NCBI RefSeq assembly: GCF_016765655.2
Contig: NZ_CP086106.1
Location: 186,001-250,000 of the forward strand
Direction: 5' to 3'
DNA length: 64,000 bases
DNA from: Skermanella mucosa
Lineage (GTDB): Bacteria > Pseudomonadota > Alphaproteobacteria > Azospirillales > Azospirillaceae
In this document: piece after piece, positions 44,065 to 53,816 of the stretch
Numbering within the stretch: position 1 is the first letter of the stretch
Layout of the letters: every line of letters begins with the position of its first letter
Made by a program: the position numbers and the translations under genes
The notes under the pieces: model-generated
The model's input: the letters and a program-made list of their open reading frames with translations, nothing else
Told to the model about the DNA's origin: nothing
The model's database searches: none

Positions 44065-44393
44065 CATCATTCTCCCGACCGGAATAGCTGCAAAACGCGA
44101 GCACACCTATTAATACAAACGATATGGTTGTCAATGGAGTTGAATGTCCGGGCGCAGGGGCAAGAATAGACAGAACATTTGGTATAGTTTGCAAAAGGTA
44201 TCGCCGCCGTGCGGGACTGTCGCACCTCTTCGGCGGTGCAGCATGTTGTTTTTCATGGACAGTCATCGGCGGCGGGAGGACGATCGATCGTACCGATACG
44301 GTAGCGGGTCGACGACGTCCACGGCCGTCGTTTCAAGACAGGCCGAACCCGCGGACGCCCCCGATCCGTCAGAACGGTACTGGGAGGTTCCGA
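44065..44393. other. Divergent intergenic region
   Basis: About 330 bp between the Cache gene (minus) and the EF-G-like gene (plus). It should hold both promoters. A longer open frame upstream of the EF-G start exists but lacks a ribosome site and homology. Confidence 0.4.
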
Positions 44394-46439
44394 ATGCCAA
44401 GCACCAGAATCGCGGGGCCACGTTGCGCCGCCCTCGTCGGCCCCTATCTCAGCGGCAAGACCACCTTGATGGAAAGCCTGCTGTTCGCGGCGGGCGCCGT
44501 CACCCGGAAAGGCACCGTCAAGGACGGCAACACGGTGGGAGACAGCGCGCCGGAAGCGCGCGCCCGCAAGATGAGCGTCGAGGTCGGGCTGGCCAGCGCC
44601 GACTATCTCGGCGAGCGATGGACGTTCCTCGACTGCCCGGGCTCGGTCGAGCTGTCCGCAGAGGGCCAGGCGGCCCTGATGGTCGCGGACGTCGCGGTCG
44701 TCGTGTGCGAGCCGACGGCGGACAAGGCGCCGATGCTGGCCCCCCTGTTCAAGTTCCTCGACGACAACGGCATCCCGCACATGCTGTTCGTCAACAAGGT
44801 GGACGCCATGGGCACCCAGGACGTCCGGGTGCGCGACCTGATGCAGGCGCTCCAGGCCGTTTCGGCCCGCCCGCTGGTGCTCCGCCAGGTGCCGATCCGC
44901 GAGGGCGACGCCGTCACCGGCTGCGTCGACCTGGTCAGCGAACGGGCCTACCACTACAATCCCCACGCCCCGTCCAACCTGGTCCAGGTGCCCGACACGG
45001 TGCGCGAGCGCGAGCAGGCGGCCCGGCAGGAACTGCTGGAGGCGCTGGCCGATTTCGACGACAGCCTGCTGGAGCAGCTGCTGGAGGACGTGGCGCCCGA
45101 CAAGGAGGAGGTCTACCGGCAACTCGCCAAGGACCTCGCGTCCGACCTGATCGTCCCGGTCTTCATCGGCTCGGCGGAGAACGACAACGGCGTCCGGCGC
45201 CTGCTGAAGGCCCTGCGTCACGAGACGCCCGAGGTCGCCGCGACGGCGGCCCGGCTGGAGATCCCCGGGGCCGCGGGCGTGGTGGCGCAGGTCTTCAAGA
45301 CCTACCATGCGCCGCACGCCGGCAAGCTCAGCTTCTCCAGGGTTTGGAAGGGCGAGGTCACCGACGGCATCACCCTGGGAGGCGACCGGGTCAGCGGCAT
45401 CTACCGCATGCACGGGCACGAGCAGCACAAGCAGCAGGCAGCGGGAACCGGCGAGGTCGTGGCTTTCGGGCGGATGGACCATGTGGCGACCGGCGACGTG
45501 CTCGACGACCAGGGCGGCCGGACCCGGGCGCCGTTGTGGCCGTCGCCGCCGTCGCCGGTCTACTCCGCCGCGATCTCGGCCGAGCAGCGTAACGACGAGG
45601 TCAAGTTGAGCGCCGCGCTGGCCAAATTGACCGAGGAGGACCCGTCCCTGTCGGTCAACCAGAACGCCGATACCGGCGAGATCGTGCTGTGGGGGCAGGG
45701 CGACATCCATCTCCAGCTCGCGATGGATCGCCTGCGCACCAAGTACAACCTGCCGGTCCGGTCGCGGGCGCCGCAGGTGGCCTACCGGGAGACGATCCGC
45801 AAGGGAACCGCCCAGCATGCCCGCTTCAAGCGGCAGACCGGCGGCCACGGCCAGTTCGCCGACGTGCATGTGGAGGTCAGGCCGCTGCCGCGCGGCAGCG
45901 GGTTCGCGTATGACGACAAGGTGGTCGGCGGCGTGGTGCCTCGCCAGTTCATCCCGGCGGTGGAGGCCGGCGTGCGGGAATATCTGGCGCAGGGGCCGCT
46001 GGGCTTCCCGGTGGTCGATGTCGGGGTGACCCTGACCGGCGGCCAGTTCCACGCCGTGGACAGCAGCGAGCAGGCCTTCAAGACGGTCGGCCGCATGGCC
46101 ATGGCCGAGGCGATGCCGAAATGCGATCCCGTGCTGCTGGAGCCGATCCTTCAGGTGACCATCGCGGCTCCGACGGAGTTCACGCCCAAGGTGCAGCGGC
46201 TGATCACCGGCCGCCGGGGCCAGATCCTGGGATTCGACGGACGCGCCGGCTGGGACGGCTGGGACGAGGTCAAGGCCCTGATGCCGGAAGCGGAACTGCG
46301 GGACCTGATCGTCGAGCTTCGCTCGCTGACCCTGGGTCTCGGCATCTTCACCACCAGCTTCGACCATCTGGCGGAACTGACCGGTCGGCTGGCCGACCGG
46401 GCGGTCGAGATGCGGCAGTCGCTGGTCGCGGCGCAGTGA
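44394..46439 (+). CDS. Elongation factor G-like GTPase (EF-G paralogue)
   Basis: A 681-residue translation-factor GTPase with EF-G domain order: GTP-binding domain, domain II, III (EDPSLSVNQNADTGEIVLWG), IV (RQTGGHGQFADVHVEVRPLP) and V. The P-loop reads GPYLSGKTT where canonical EF-G has AHxDxGKTT, and the G3 motif reads DCPGS where DxPGH is usual, so the catalytic His is Ser. NKVD (G4) is intact. This marks the EF-G-like subgroup that is separate from the housekeeping fusA of the str operon. GGGAGG precedes ATG 44394. Role unknown; ribosome recycling or a stress-time GTPase are possibilities. Confidence 0.85.
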   Translation: MPSTRIAGPRCAALVGPYLSGKTTLMESLLFAAGAVTRKGTVKDGNTVGDSAPEARARKMSVEVGLASADYLGERWTFLDCPGSVELSAEGQAALMVADVAVVVCEPTADKAPMLAPLFKFLDDNGIPHMLFVNKVDAMGTQDVRVRDLMQALQAVSARPLVLRQVPIREGDAVTGCVDLVSERAYHYNPHAPSNLVQVPDTVREREQAARQELLEALADFDDSLLEQLLEDVAPDKEEVYRQLAKDLASDLIVPVFIGSAENDNGVRRLLKALRHETPEVAATAARLEIPGAAGVVAQVFKTYHAPHAGKLSFSRVWKGEVTDGITLGGDRVSGIYRMHGHEQHKQQAAGTGEVVAFGRMDHVATGDVLDDQGGRTRAPLWPSPPSPVYSAAISAEQRNDEVKLSAALAKLTEEDPSLSVNQNADTGEIVLWGQGDIHLQLAMDRLRTKYNLPVRSRAPQVAYRETIRKGTAQHARFKRQTGGHGQFADVHVEVRPLPRGSGFAYDDKVVGGVVPRQFIPAVEAGVREYLAQGPLGFPVVDVGVTLTGGQFHAVDSSEQAFKTVGRMAMAEAMPKCDPVLLEPILQVTIAAPTEFTPKVQRLITGRRGQILGFDGRAGWDGWDEVKALMPEAELRDLIVELRSLTLGLGIFTTSFDHLAELTGRLADRAVEMRQSLVAAQ

Positions 46440-46685
46440 CGAACGGCGGGTCCGGCTCCCGGCAGGGGGCCGGCCCGCCCGCTCGGCCCGCGGCAAGCCG
46501 CGCCCGCGTCAAATATGCCGGCTCACGGCACCTTTTCCCCGATTTCTCGTTGAAACAGTGAAATCCGCCTGCCCCGAGCCCCTATGCGGCGGATGTGCCG
46601 CGACGGGGTTGACTTGGCCGAGGTGCGGCCAAGTTTGGATTGGCAGGGTGGACAAGTCAATCCACGATGTTTCAAGGAGAAAACC

Positions 46686-47192
46686 ATGGCGTTCGAAAGT
46701 ACGACCGCACAATCCCATGAGCCGATGGCCGTCCATACCGGTATCGCGGAAGACCAGCGGAAGGCGTTGTCCGATGGCTTGGCGAAGGTGCTGGCCGACA
46801 CTTACACGCTTCTGGGCAAGACCCATGGCTTTCACTGGAACGTGACGGGTGCCCAGTTCCATAGCCTGCACGAGATGTTCGAGACGCAGTATACGGACCT
46901 CACCACCGCGGTCGACGAAATCGCCGAGCGCATCCGCGCCCTGGGCTATTTCGCGCCGGGCAGCCTCAGCCAGTTCCTGAAGCTGAGCACGATCGAGGAC
47001 GAGCACGGCGTGCCCGACGCGCGCGGCATGCTGGAGCAGCTGGTGCGTGACAACGAGACCGTCACCCAGGCCTGCCGCGCCGTCGTCCAGATCTGCGACG
47101 ACGCCAACGATACCGTCACCGAAGACCTGATGAACCATCGCATGGACGCCCACGAAAAGGCGGCCTGGATGCTTCGCTCGTCCATGAGCTGA
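46686..47192 (+). CDS. dps: Dps-family ferritin-like protein, copy 1
   Basis: A 168-residue Dps: short N-terminal tail, then KVLADTYTLLGKTHGFHWNV, with FHSLHEMFETQYTDLTTAVDEIAERIR supplying the intersubunit ferroxidase residues (His, Asp, Glu). Dps forms a 12-mer that stores iron, consumes peroxide and often binds DNA. AAGGAG lies eight bases before ATG 46686. A second dps (47728) follows after one small gene, so this locus encodes two. Confidence 0.92.
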   Translation: MAFESTTAQSHEPMAVHTGIAEDQRKALSDGLAKVLADTYTLLGKTHGFHWNVTGAQFHSLHEMFETQYTDLTTAVDEIAERIRALGYFAPGSLSQFLKLSTIEDEHGVPDARGMLEQLVRDNETVTQACRAVVQICDDANDTVTEDLMNHRMDAHEKAAWMLRSSMS

Positions 47193-47276
47193 TCGGGCGA
47201 GCTGATCGGGCGAGCCTAACCCCCCACTGCCGCCGGCGGCGTCCAGCCCCCGGCGGCCGAAGGAACAGACGATCCG

Positions 47277-47558
47277 ATGCCGTTCTTCGTTCTGGAACCC
47301 GTGCTCCCCCTGGCCCGCAAATGGGAGCATTACCGCAAGACCCGCCGGCTGATCGTCCGCGCGCCGGACGAGGCGGGAGCGCGCAAGGTCGCCGCCGACC
47401 AGGCCGAGCTGGCCGGGCGCGAAGGGATGCATCTGCTGCTTCCCGAGGCCGACGAAGGCGAGGTCCTGGCAAATCCCTGGCTCGACCATGAACTGGCCGT
47501 CTGCACGCCGCTCGATCCGGACGGACCTCCCGAAGTGCTGAGCGCCCAGGTCGACTGA
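47277..47558 (+). CDS. Small hypothetical protein between two dps genes
   Basis: A 93-residue soluble protein (start [20 protein letters not shown]) with a GGAA ribosome site ahead of the ATG. The central part ([20 protein letters not shown]) looks like a basic helix followed by an acidic C-terminal half. No family recognised. Its placement between two dps genes on the same strand suggests co-expression under oxidative or starvation stress. Confidence 0.65.
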   Translation: MPFFVLEPVLPLARKWEHYRKTRRLIVRAPDEAGARKVAADQAELAGREGMHLLLPEADEGEVLANPWLDHELAVCTPLDPDGPPEVLSAQVD

Positions 47559-47727
47559 CGCTTTCGTGATGGGCCGGAAGGCATCCGGCCTGGATCGTTA
47601 CGCTATGCGATTCGTGCAGGTCACAAACATTGGAACGATTCTAAAAAGAACCTTTGCCGGTTCGTGTCCGGTCCCCACATCTGTGCTACGGATCAGGTTC
47701 GGATCCGAGTTTCCAGGGGGACGAATA

Positions 47728-48198
47728 ATGCAGATCGATATTGGCATCGCCGAGAACGACCGGCGCGAGATCGCCGAAGGCCTGTCCCGGCTGCTGGCCG
47801 ACACCTACACGCTCTATCTGAAGACCCACAGCTTCCACTGGAACGTGACCGGGCCGATGTTCAACACGCTGCATCTCATGTTCGAGACGCAGTACAACGA
47901 GTTGGCGCTGGCCGTGGACCTGATCGCCGAGCGCATCCGCGCCCTGGGCTTCCCGGCTCCCGGCAGCTACGCCCAGTATTCGGCCCTGACCTCCATCCAG
48001 GAGGCCACCGACGTGCCCAAGGCGGAGGAGATGATCCGCCAGCTGGTCGCCGGCCAGGAAGCCGTGGTGCGCACCGCGCGCTCGGTCTTCCCCGCCGCCG
48101 AGAAGGTCGGCGACGAGCCGACGGCCGACCTGCTGACCCAGCGCATGCAGCTCCACGAGAAGACCGCCTGGATGCTGCGCAGCATGCTGGAAAGCTGA
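47728..48198 (+). CDS. dps: Dps-family ferritin-like protein, copy 2
   Basis: A 156-residue Dps with the same core as copy 1 ([41 protein letters not shown]) but without the longer N-terminal tail, so DNA binding by the tail may differ between them. GGGGG stands before ATG 47728. About 60% identical by eye to copy 1, indicating an older duplication. The msrP-like gene follows on the same strand. Confidence 0.92.
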   Translation: MQIDIGIAENDRREIAEGLSRLLADTYTLYLKTHSFHWNVTGPMFNTLHLMFETQYNELALAVDLIAERIRALGFPAPGSYAQYSALTSIQEATDVPKAEEMIRQLVAGQEAVVRTARSVFPAAEKVGDEPTADLLTQRMQLHEKTAWMLRSMLES

Positions 48199-48333
48199 AG
48201 CCCGTCGGGGTCCCGGTGATCGCGCGTCACGGCGCGATCACCCGAACTTGATTTGCACGCGCACCGCTCCAAGGTCAAATCTGCAAGCGACGGGTCCGCG
48301 GACCCGAACGGAGATTGCCGAGGAAGGAATGCC

Positions 48334-49314
48334 ATGCTGATCCGATCCAGACGGGGGTGGGAACTGCCGGAATCGGCGGCGACGCCCGAAGACGTCTTCC
48401 TGAACCGGCGCAGCCTGCTGAAGGCCGCCGTGGCCGCCCCGGCCATCGCTGCGGCCGGCTCCGTCTTCGGCGGACCGGCGTTCGGCCAGACGGAGGTGGC
48501 GGCGGACGATCCGACCGCCGGCCTCTACCCGGTGCCGCGCAACGAGCGATTCACTCTGGACCGCGCCGTCACCGACCCGGCCGAATCCACCACCTATACG
48601 AATTTCTACGAATTCGGTTCCCAGAAGAACATCTGGCGGGCGGCGCAGAAGCTGAAGCTGCGGCCTTGGACCGTGACGTTCGACGGCATGGTCGAGCAGG
48701 AGCAGACCGTCGATATCGACGATCTCCTGAAGCGGATGCCGCTGGAGGAGCGCCTCTACCGCCACCGATGCGTCGAGGCCTGGTCCATGGCGGTGCCGTG
48801 GAGCGGCTTTCCCATGAAGGCCCTGGTCGATCTCGCCCGGCCGCTCGGCTCCGCGAAATACGTGGTGATGCGGACCTTCCAGGACCCCGGGATGGCGAGC
48901 GGGCAGCGCCAGTTCTGGTACCCGTGGCCCTATGTCGAGGGCCTCACCCTGGCCGAGGCGACCAACGAACTGGCCTTCCTGGTGACCGGTATGTACGGCA
49001 AGCCGGTGCCCAAGCAGAACGGCGCGCCGCTGCGGCTCGCCGTGCCCTGGAAATACGGGTTCAAGTCGATCAAGTCGATCGTCAGCTTCACGTTCACCGA
49101 CCAGCGCCCGGTCAGCTTCTGGGAACAGATCCAGGCCGCCGAGTACGGCTTCTGGGCCAACGTCAACCCCGAGGTGCCCCACCCCCGCTGGAGCCAAGCC
49201 AGGGAGCGGGTGCTGGGCACGGGCGAGATGGTGCCGACCCAGCTCTACAACGGGTACGGCGAGTACGTCGCGGATCTCTACAAGGATCTTGAGGGAGAGC
49301 GGCTGTACGTCTGA
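48334..49314 (+). CDS. msrP: Methionine sulfoxide reductase catalytic subunit MsrP (YedY)
   Basis: A 326-residue protein with a twin-arginine signal (RRSLLKAAVAAPA) and the sulfite-oxidase-type molybdopterin fold. The Mo-ligand Cys is in YRHRCVEAWSMAVPWSG, and VPWKYGFKSIKSI is a family signature. The enzyme repairs oxidised methionines in periplasmic proteins and normally works with the heme membrane subunit MsrQ, which is not adjacent here. Start ATG 48334 is supported by GAGGAAGG and by the position of the Tat motif. Confidence 0.92.
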   Translation: MLIRSRRGWELPESAATPEDVFLNRRSLLKAAVAAPAIAAAGSVFGGPAFGQTEVAADDPTAGLYPVPRNERFTLDRAVTDPAESTTYTNFYEFGSQKNIWRAAQKLKLRPWTVTFDGMVEQEQTVDIDDLLKRMPLEERLYRHRCVEAWSMAVPWSGFPMKALVDLARPLGSAKYVVMRTFQDPGMASGQRQFWYPWPYVEGLTLAEATNELAFLVTGMYGKPVPKQNGAPLRLAVPWKYGFKSIKSIVSFTFTDQRPVSFWEQIQAAEYGFWANVNPEVPHPRWSQARERVLGTGEMVPTQLYNGYGEYVADLYKDLEGERLYV

Positions 49315-49327
49315 GCAGGGCGCGCCG

Positions 49328-49729
49328 TCACTCGGACCCGGTTTCCACGCGAACCGCGTCCAGGCAGGCCAGGATGGCGTCGCTGTCCTCGGCCATCGCC
49401 TCGGCCGCTCGGGCGGCGGGTCCGTCCGGCTCGATCCCGTTGTCGGGAGCGCCCTCGACCAAAAGCTGGGCGCCGCCCTTGATCGCGTTCAGGCAGTTGC
49501 GGATGGCGTGCCGGTGCGGCCGGCTCAGCAGGTCGGCCGGGGTACCAGTGCCGGTCAGGTCCTGGAGCGACGCGATCGAGACCGTGATGTATCCCAGCAT
49601 CTTGAGGTCGTCCTCGTCGGTGATCGAGGGCTCGGCCTCCTTCACGCGGGCGCCGTGGCCGGCGATGCTCCCGGTCAGCCGCTTCAGTTCGCCGTGGGCC
49701 GCCTCGATGGTGAACGGGGCGTCGCTCAT
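49328..49729 (-). CDS. Small phosphotransfer-like protein
   Basis: A 133-residue helical protein starting MSDAPFTIEAAHGELKRL. The segment RPHRHAIRNCLNAIKGGAQL resembles the dimerisation/histidine-phosphotransfer helix of sensor kinases (His-x-x-Arg-Asn-x-Leu-x-Ala-Ile), but there is no ATPase domain. Its ATG overlaps the stop of the single-domain response regulator (ATGA), and the hybrid kinase lies just upstream, so it probably acts in the same phosphorelay. An anti-kinase or Spo0B-like transfer role is inferred only. Confidence 0.65.
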   Translation of the reverse strand: MSDAPFTIEAAHGELKRLTGSIAGHGARVKEAEPSITDEDDLKMLGYITVSIASLQDLTGTGTPADLLSRPHRHAIRNCLNAIKGGAQLLVEGAPDNGIEPDGPAARAAEAMAEDSDAILACLDAVRVETGSE

Positions 49730-50112
49730 GACCCGCTCACCGCGGGGAAGCGGGTCAGCAGAGCCTCGATCTTCGCCAGCAGGCGGTCGATGTCGACCGG
49801 CTTGGTCTCGAACTCGTCGCAGCCCGCCGCCATGGCGCGCTCCCGGTCCTCCGTCATGGCATGGGCCGTCAGCGCCATCACCGGGATCGCCGAGGTCGCC
49901 GGATCGGCCTTGATGGTGCGGGTCGCCTGCCACCCGTCCATCACCGGCAGGCTCATGTCCATCAGGACGAGGTCGGGATGCTCGCGGATCGTCGTCTCCA
50001 CACCGGCGGCGCCGTCGACCGCGACGATCACCCGGAACCCGCGTCGTGTCAGGCGGCGCGACAGCATGTCGCGGTTCAGGTCGTTATCCTCGACGATCAG
50101 GATACAAGTCAA
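49726..50112 (-). CDS. Single-domain response regulator (TTG start)
   Basis: A 128-residue receiver domain with no output domain: ILIVEDNDLNRDML (acidic pocket), LVLMDMSLPVMDGW (phospho-acceptor Asp), MALTAHAM and ETKPVDI (Lys). I place the start at the TTG at 50112 (LTCILIVED) because GGGAGG lies seven bases upstream; the ATG at 50148 would overlap the kinase gene and adds a charged tail untypical of the family. It follows the hybrid kinase by 13 bases and is coupled to the phosphotransfer-like gene. Confidence 0.85.
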   Translation of the reverse strand: MTCILIVEDNDLNRDMLSRRLTRRGFRVIVAVDGAAGVETTIREHPDLVLMDMSLPVMDGWQATRTIKADPATSAIPVMALTAHAMTEDRERAMAAGCDEFETKPVDIDRLLAKIEALLTRFPAVSGS

Positions 50113-50125
50113 TCGACGCCTCCCG

Positions 50126-53100
50126 TCACGGTCCCGCAAGATCTGCAAGTTCGCGATCGGCCAGTTCCCCGACGATCAGCCGGCGGACCGTCCTGACCAG
50201 ATCGTCCCGTTCATATGCACCTTTACGTAACACACGATCAACCTGCCCGTCCATTCGGACAACCTGCTCCTCGTCCAGGTCCAGCGCGGTCACCACGACG
50301 ATGGGAATGCCGCTGAGCCGGCCGTCCCCGCGCATCATCTCCAGCACCCGGAAGCCGTCGGGCACCGGCATGTCCAGGTCGAGGACCACGGCCAGCGGCC
50401 GGCGGGTCTGCATCCGGTCTAGTGCCGCCAGCCCGTCCTCGGCCTCGGCGACGGTGAAGCCTGCGCGTTCCAGCGTCCGGCGCAAGACGTCCCGGGCGGC
50501 GGCATCGTCATCGACCACCAGCACGTCGCAGGCGCTGGCGACCTGCGCCGACGGCATCGGGGCGTCGGTGCCGGCGACGCGGCGGATCGCCTCGGCGATG
50601 GCGTCGGCGGAAGCGGGCTTGGCCAGGCACTCGGCGGCGTCGGCCAGCAGATGGAACGGGATCGGTTCCGAACCCGACGGCACCAGCAGGATCTGCGGCG
50701 GGCAAGCCATGCCGAATTCCGCGAGCAGGCTTTCCGGCAGCGACCGGCCGTCGCGGCAGGGCAGTTCCGCATCGAGCACCAGGATGTCCGGACGCAGCGC
50801 GCGGGCCATCCGAAGCCCCTCGGTCCCGCCGAAGGCATGGAGAACCATCAATATGCCGGCCAGCGGATCGGCCAGGCGGTCGGCGGCTCGGCGGCGCTCC
50901 ACGACGCCGTCGACCGCGTCGTGCAGGTCGGGGTCGTCGCCGATCATCAGCACGCGGACCGTCCGGCCGGGCGCCGCCGGATCAGGATCGCCCGCCGGAC
51001 CGGGTGCCGCGGCATCCGGCCGTGAGTCCTCCGCGGCCGTTCCGGGCGGCGCGGCCGCCGTGCCCCTGAACTCCGCAGGCAGGGTTATGGTGAAGGCGCT
51101 GCCCTTGCCGGGCTCGCTCGACACGTTGATCCGGGCGCCCAGCATGTCGGCGAAATGCCGGCTGATCGCCAGTCCCAGCCCGGTCCCGCCGTAGCGCCGC
51201 GTGGTCGAGGCGTCGGCCTGGGTGAAACGGCGGAACAGCCGGCTGAGCTGCTCCGGCGTCATGCCGATGCCGGTGTCGCTCACCGTGAACTCCACGGCAG
51301 GGGCGGGCGCCCTGATGCCGCGGGAGGAAATGCGGATGACTCCCCCGGAGGTGAACTTGCAGGCGTTCCCCACCAGGTTCAGCAGCATCTGCCGAAGCTT
51401 GGTCTGGTCGGACAGGACGATCCCCAGGGGAGGGCCGGCCTCGACCTCGATCCGGTTGCCGTTGGCGTCCGCCAGGGGGGCCGAGATCGCCCGGACCTCC
51501 TCGACCAGCAGGTCGGCGTCGAACGGCGCGATGTCGACCGACATGCGGCCGGCCTCGATCTTGGACAGGTCGAGGATGTCGTTGATCAGGGCCAGCAGGT
51601 GCTTGCCGCTGGAGCGGATCTTCTCCAGGTCGGGAACGTAGGCCTCGTCCCCCCGGTCCCCGGCGTCCTCGGCCAGCATCTCGGCATAGCCGATGATGGC
51701 GTTCAGCGGCGTGCGCAGCTCGTGGCTCATGTTCGCCAGGAACTCCGACTTGCTGCGGTCCGCCGCCTCGGCCTGCTCCTTGGCGCGACGGAGGGTGTCG
51801 GCGGCGCGCTGCGCGTCGGTCACGTCGAAGAAGGTGCCGATCATGCCGGCATCGGCGCCGTCCGCCCCGCGGAAGCCGGCTTCGCCGACCATCACCGTGC
51901 GATCCTCGCCCTCCGCCGCGTTGTGCAGCACCGCCTCGTACTGGCGGATCGCGCCGCCGTCCGAACCGGTGCTCGCCGTCGTGCCCGAGGCGTCGCGGCC
52001 GAACTGTGCCGCCGCCTCCCCGAACAGGTCGGCCGGCGTCCGTCCCGCCACCTGGTCGCGCGGCACCCCGGCGAACGCGGCGAAATGGCCGTTGCAGCCG
52101 ATATAGCGGCCGGACGGGCCGATCATGAACAGGGGCACCGGCACGGTGTCGAGCATGGTCGCCAGCAGGCGGTTGCGTGCCTCCAGCGCGTCGGTGGTCG
52201 CCGTGATGGCCCGCCGGTGGTCGGCCAGCCGGTGTCCCATCGCCACGATGCGGTCGGCGGTCCGTTCGAGCTCCAGGATGCCGAAGCGGGGCGCCTGTTC
52301 CAGGTCCTGGCCGGCGCCGATCCGGTCGGTGATCGCGTCGACCTCGCCCAGCGGGCGGGAGATCGCGCGGCTCATGCCCTGGGCCCGGCGGTACAGAAGT
52401 GCGAAGAACCCGGCATAGAACAGGGTCACGGCGGCGATCAGCATCAGGCCGATGCGGTCGAACCGGTCCTTCAGCGCCGTCGCGTCGGCGAAGATGCTGC
52501 TTTCCGGCGCCAGCACCAGCAGCCTCCAGCCGGTCTCGCCGATGGTCGCCCAGGATGCCAGGCGCGACCCGCCATCGCCGTTTCCACCCCCGGCGGCACC
52601 GTCGAGCGCCAGGGTGCCGGCCCCGGCGGCGGAGGCCCCGACCAGGGCCGCCAGCGGCTTCAGGTCCGGCCGCCGGAAGATGTTGAAGTCGTCCGGCTTG
52701 AAGGTGTCGGCCATGATGGCCTTGTCGTAATGGTGCTCGGTCAGTTCGGTCAGCCCGAAATCGCGCTCGGCGGCTGGCGGCACCGCGAGGAGCACGCCGT
52801 CGCGGTTGAGCAGGACGGCATAGCCGTCCCAGGGCAGTTCCAGCCCGGCGATCCGCTCGACGAACCGGCCCACCGTGACGTCCACGCCGACCACGCCTTC
52901 CAGCGCGCCGTCCACATAGGCGGGGGCTATGGCCGACGCCATCCAGCCGCTGCCCGCCGGATCGACGTAGACGTCCGTCCAGACCGTCCGGCCGTCGGGA
53001 TTATGGGCGGCGTCAGCCTCGTAGTAGAAATTGAAGGACGGTATGTCCATCAGCTCGGCATACTGGCCGGACACGTCGAAATACGGGTAGATGCGGTTGA

Positions 53101-53653
53101 GGCTGTCCCGGGTGTTGAGATAGGCCTGGACGATCAGCGGGTTGGTCTGCTGGAGGTTCTTCAGGAACGGATCGAGCTGGGACAGCCGGAGCGCCTTGGC
53201 CCGCTCCGCCTCGCCCACCGGCACGATGCCGCTGTAGAAGGCGGCTCCCTGGCCGATGTCGCGCGTGGTGTACCACGACCCCAGGGGCCCGTAGGCGTAG
53301 CGCCCGACCTCCTCCGGCGACGGCTCCCAGGGCGTGCGGTAGGCCAGTTCCGCCTGGCGCGCGAGCAGGGCCGTCGCGGAGCTTATCCCGGCCAGCGTCG
53401 CGTTCAGCGTCTCCGCCTCCTGCCGGGCGGTGCGCGTCAGCTGGTCGCGGGCGACGGCGCGCATCGCCTCCAGGTTCTCGTCCCGGATCAGGGCGTTGGA
53501 GAAGAGATAGACCCCGATCAGCGCCAGTTCGACGAACAGCAGCGGGATCAGGGCGGCGCGCAGGTAGGAGCGCCAGATCCAGCGCAGCAGCGACTGCGGT
53601 GCGGCTTGCGCCTCCCCGGCGGACGGCACCGGGATCTGGCTGGCGTGAGGCAT
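50126..53653 (-). CDS. Hybrid sensor histidine kinase (dCache-HAMP-PAS-HisKA-HATPase-REC-REC)
   Basis: About 1,175 residues from [14 protein letters not shown]. Order: membrane segment (about 28-50), a large periplasmic double-Cache sensor ([30 protein letters not shown]), a second membrane segment, HAMP, a PAS domain ([20 protein letters not shown]), HisKA ([20 protein letters not shown]), HATPase ([33 protein letters not shown]), then two receiver domains. The first receiver lacks a clean acidic pocket (VLMIGDDPD) but keeps [10 protein letters not shown]. The second ([26 protein letters not shown]) looks complete. It likely signals through the adjacent single-domain regulator. Ligand unknown. 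Confidence 0.9.
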   Translation of the reverse strand: MPHASQIPVPSAGEAQAAPQSLLRWIWRSYLRAALIPLLFVELALIGVYLFSNALIRDENLEAMRAVARDQLTRTARQEAETLNATLAGISSATALLARQAELAYRTPWEPSPEEVGRYAYGPLGSWYTTRDIGQGAAFYSGIVPVGEAERAKALRLSQLDPFLKNLQQTNPLIVQAYLNTRDSLNRIYPYFDVSGQYAELMDIPSFNFYYEADAAHNPDGRTVWTDVYVDPAGSGWMASAIAPAYVDGALEGVVGVDVTVGRFVERIAGLELPWDGYAVLLNRDGVLLAVPPAAERDFGLTELTEHHYDKAIMADTFKPDDFNIFRRPDLKPLAALVGASAAGAGTLALDGAAGGGNGDGGSRLASWATIGETGWRLLVLAPESSIFADATALKDRFDRIGLMLIAAVTLFYAGFFALLYRRAQGMSRAISRPLGEVDAITDRIGAGQDLEQAPRFGILELERTADRIVAMGHRLADHRRAITATTDALEARNRLLATMLDTVPVPLFMIGPSGRYIGCNGHFAAFAGVPRDQVAGRTPADLFGEAAAQFGRDASGTTASTGSDGGAIRQYEAVLHNAAEGEDRTVMVGEAGFRGADGADAGMIGTFFDVTDAQRAADTLRRAKEQAEAADRSKSEFLANMSHELRTPLNAIIGYAEMLAEDAGDRGDEAYVPDLEKIRSSGKHLLALINDILDLSKIEAGRMSVDIAPFDADLLVEEVRAISAPLADANGNRIEVEAGPPLGIVLSDQTKLRQMLLNLVGNACKFTSGGVIRISSRGIRAPAPAVEFTVSDTGIGMTPEQLSRLFRRFTQADASTTRRYGGTGLGLAISRHFADMLGARINVSSEPGKGSAFTITLPAEFRGTAAAPPGTAAEDSRPDAAAPGPAGDPDPAAPGRTVRVLMIGDDPDLHDAVDGVVERRRAADRLADPLAGILMVLHAFGGTEGLRMARALRPDILVLDAELPCRDGRSLPESLLAEFGMACPPQILLVPSGSEPIPFHLLADAAECLAKPASADAIAEAIRRVAGTDAPMPSAQVASACDVLVVDDDAAARDVLRRTLERAGFTVAEAEDGLAALDRMQTRRPLAVVLDLDMPVPDGFRVLEMMRGDGRLSGIPIVVVTALDLDEEQVVRMDGQVDRVLRKGAYERDDLVRTVRRLIVGELADRELADLAGP

Positions 53654-53816
53654 GTCGGTGATCCTGGCCGCGGGCGCGTTGCTGAAAAGGCTAATCCAAA
53701 AGATCCGGGACGACAATTTCTCCAAATTGCCGGGACTCCGCAAGGCGTGATTGATAGACAGCGTAGCAAAGGCACGCGAACCGGCCCCCGGGGACCGGCA
53801 GAAAAGAGGAAACGTG

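Noticed and set aside
44124-44393. N-terminal extension of the EF-G-like protein by 90 residues
   Set aside because: The extension has no homology, while GGGAGG and the conserved start lie at 44394.
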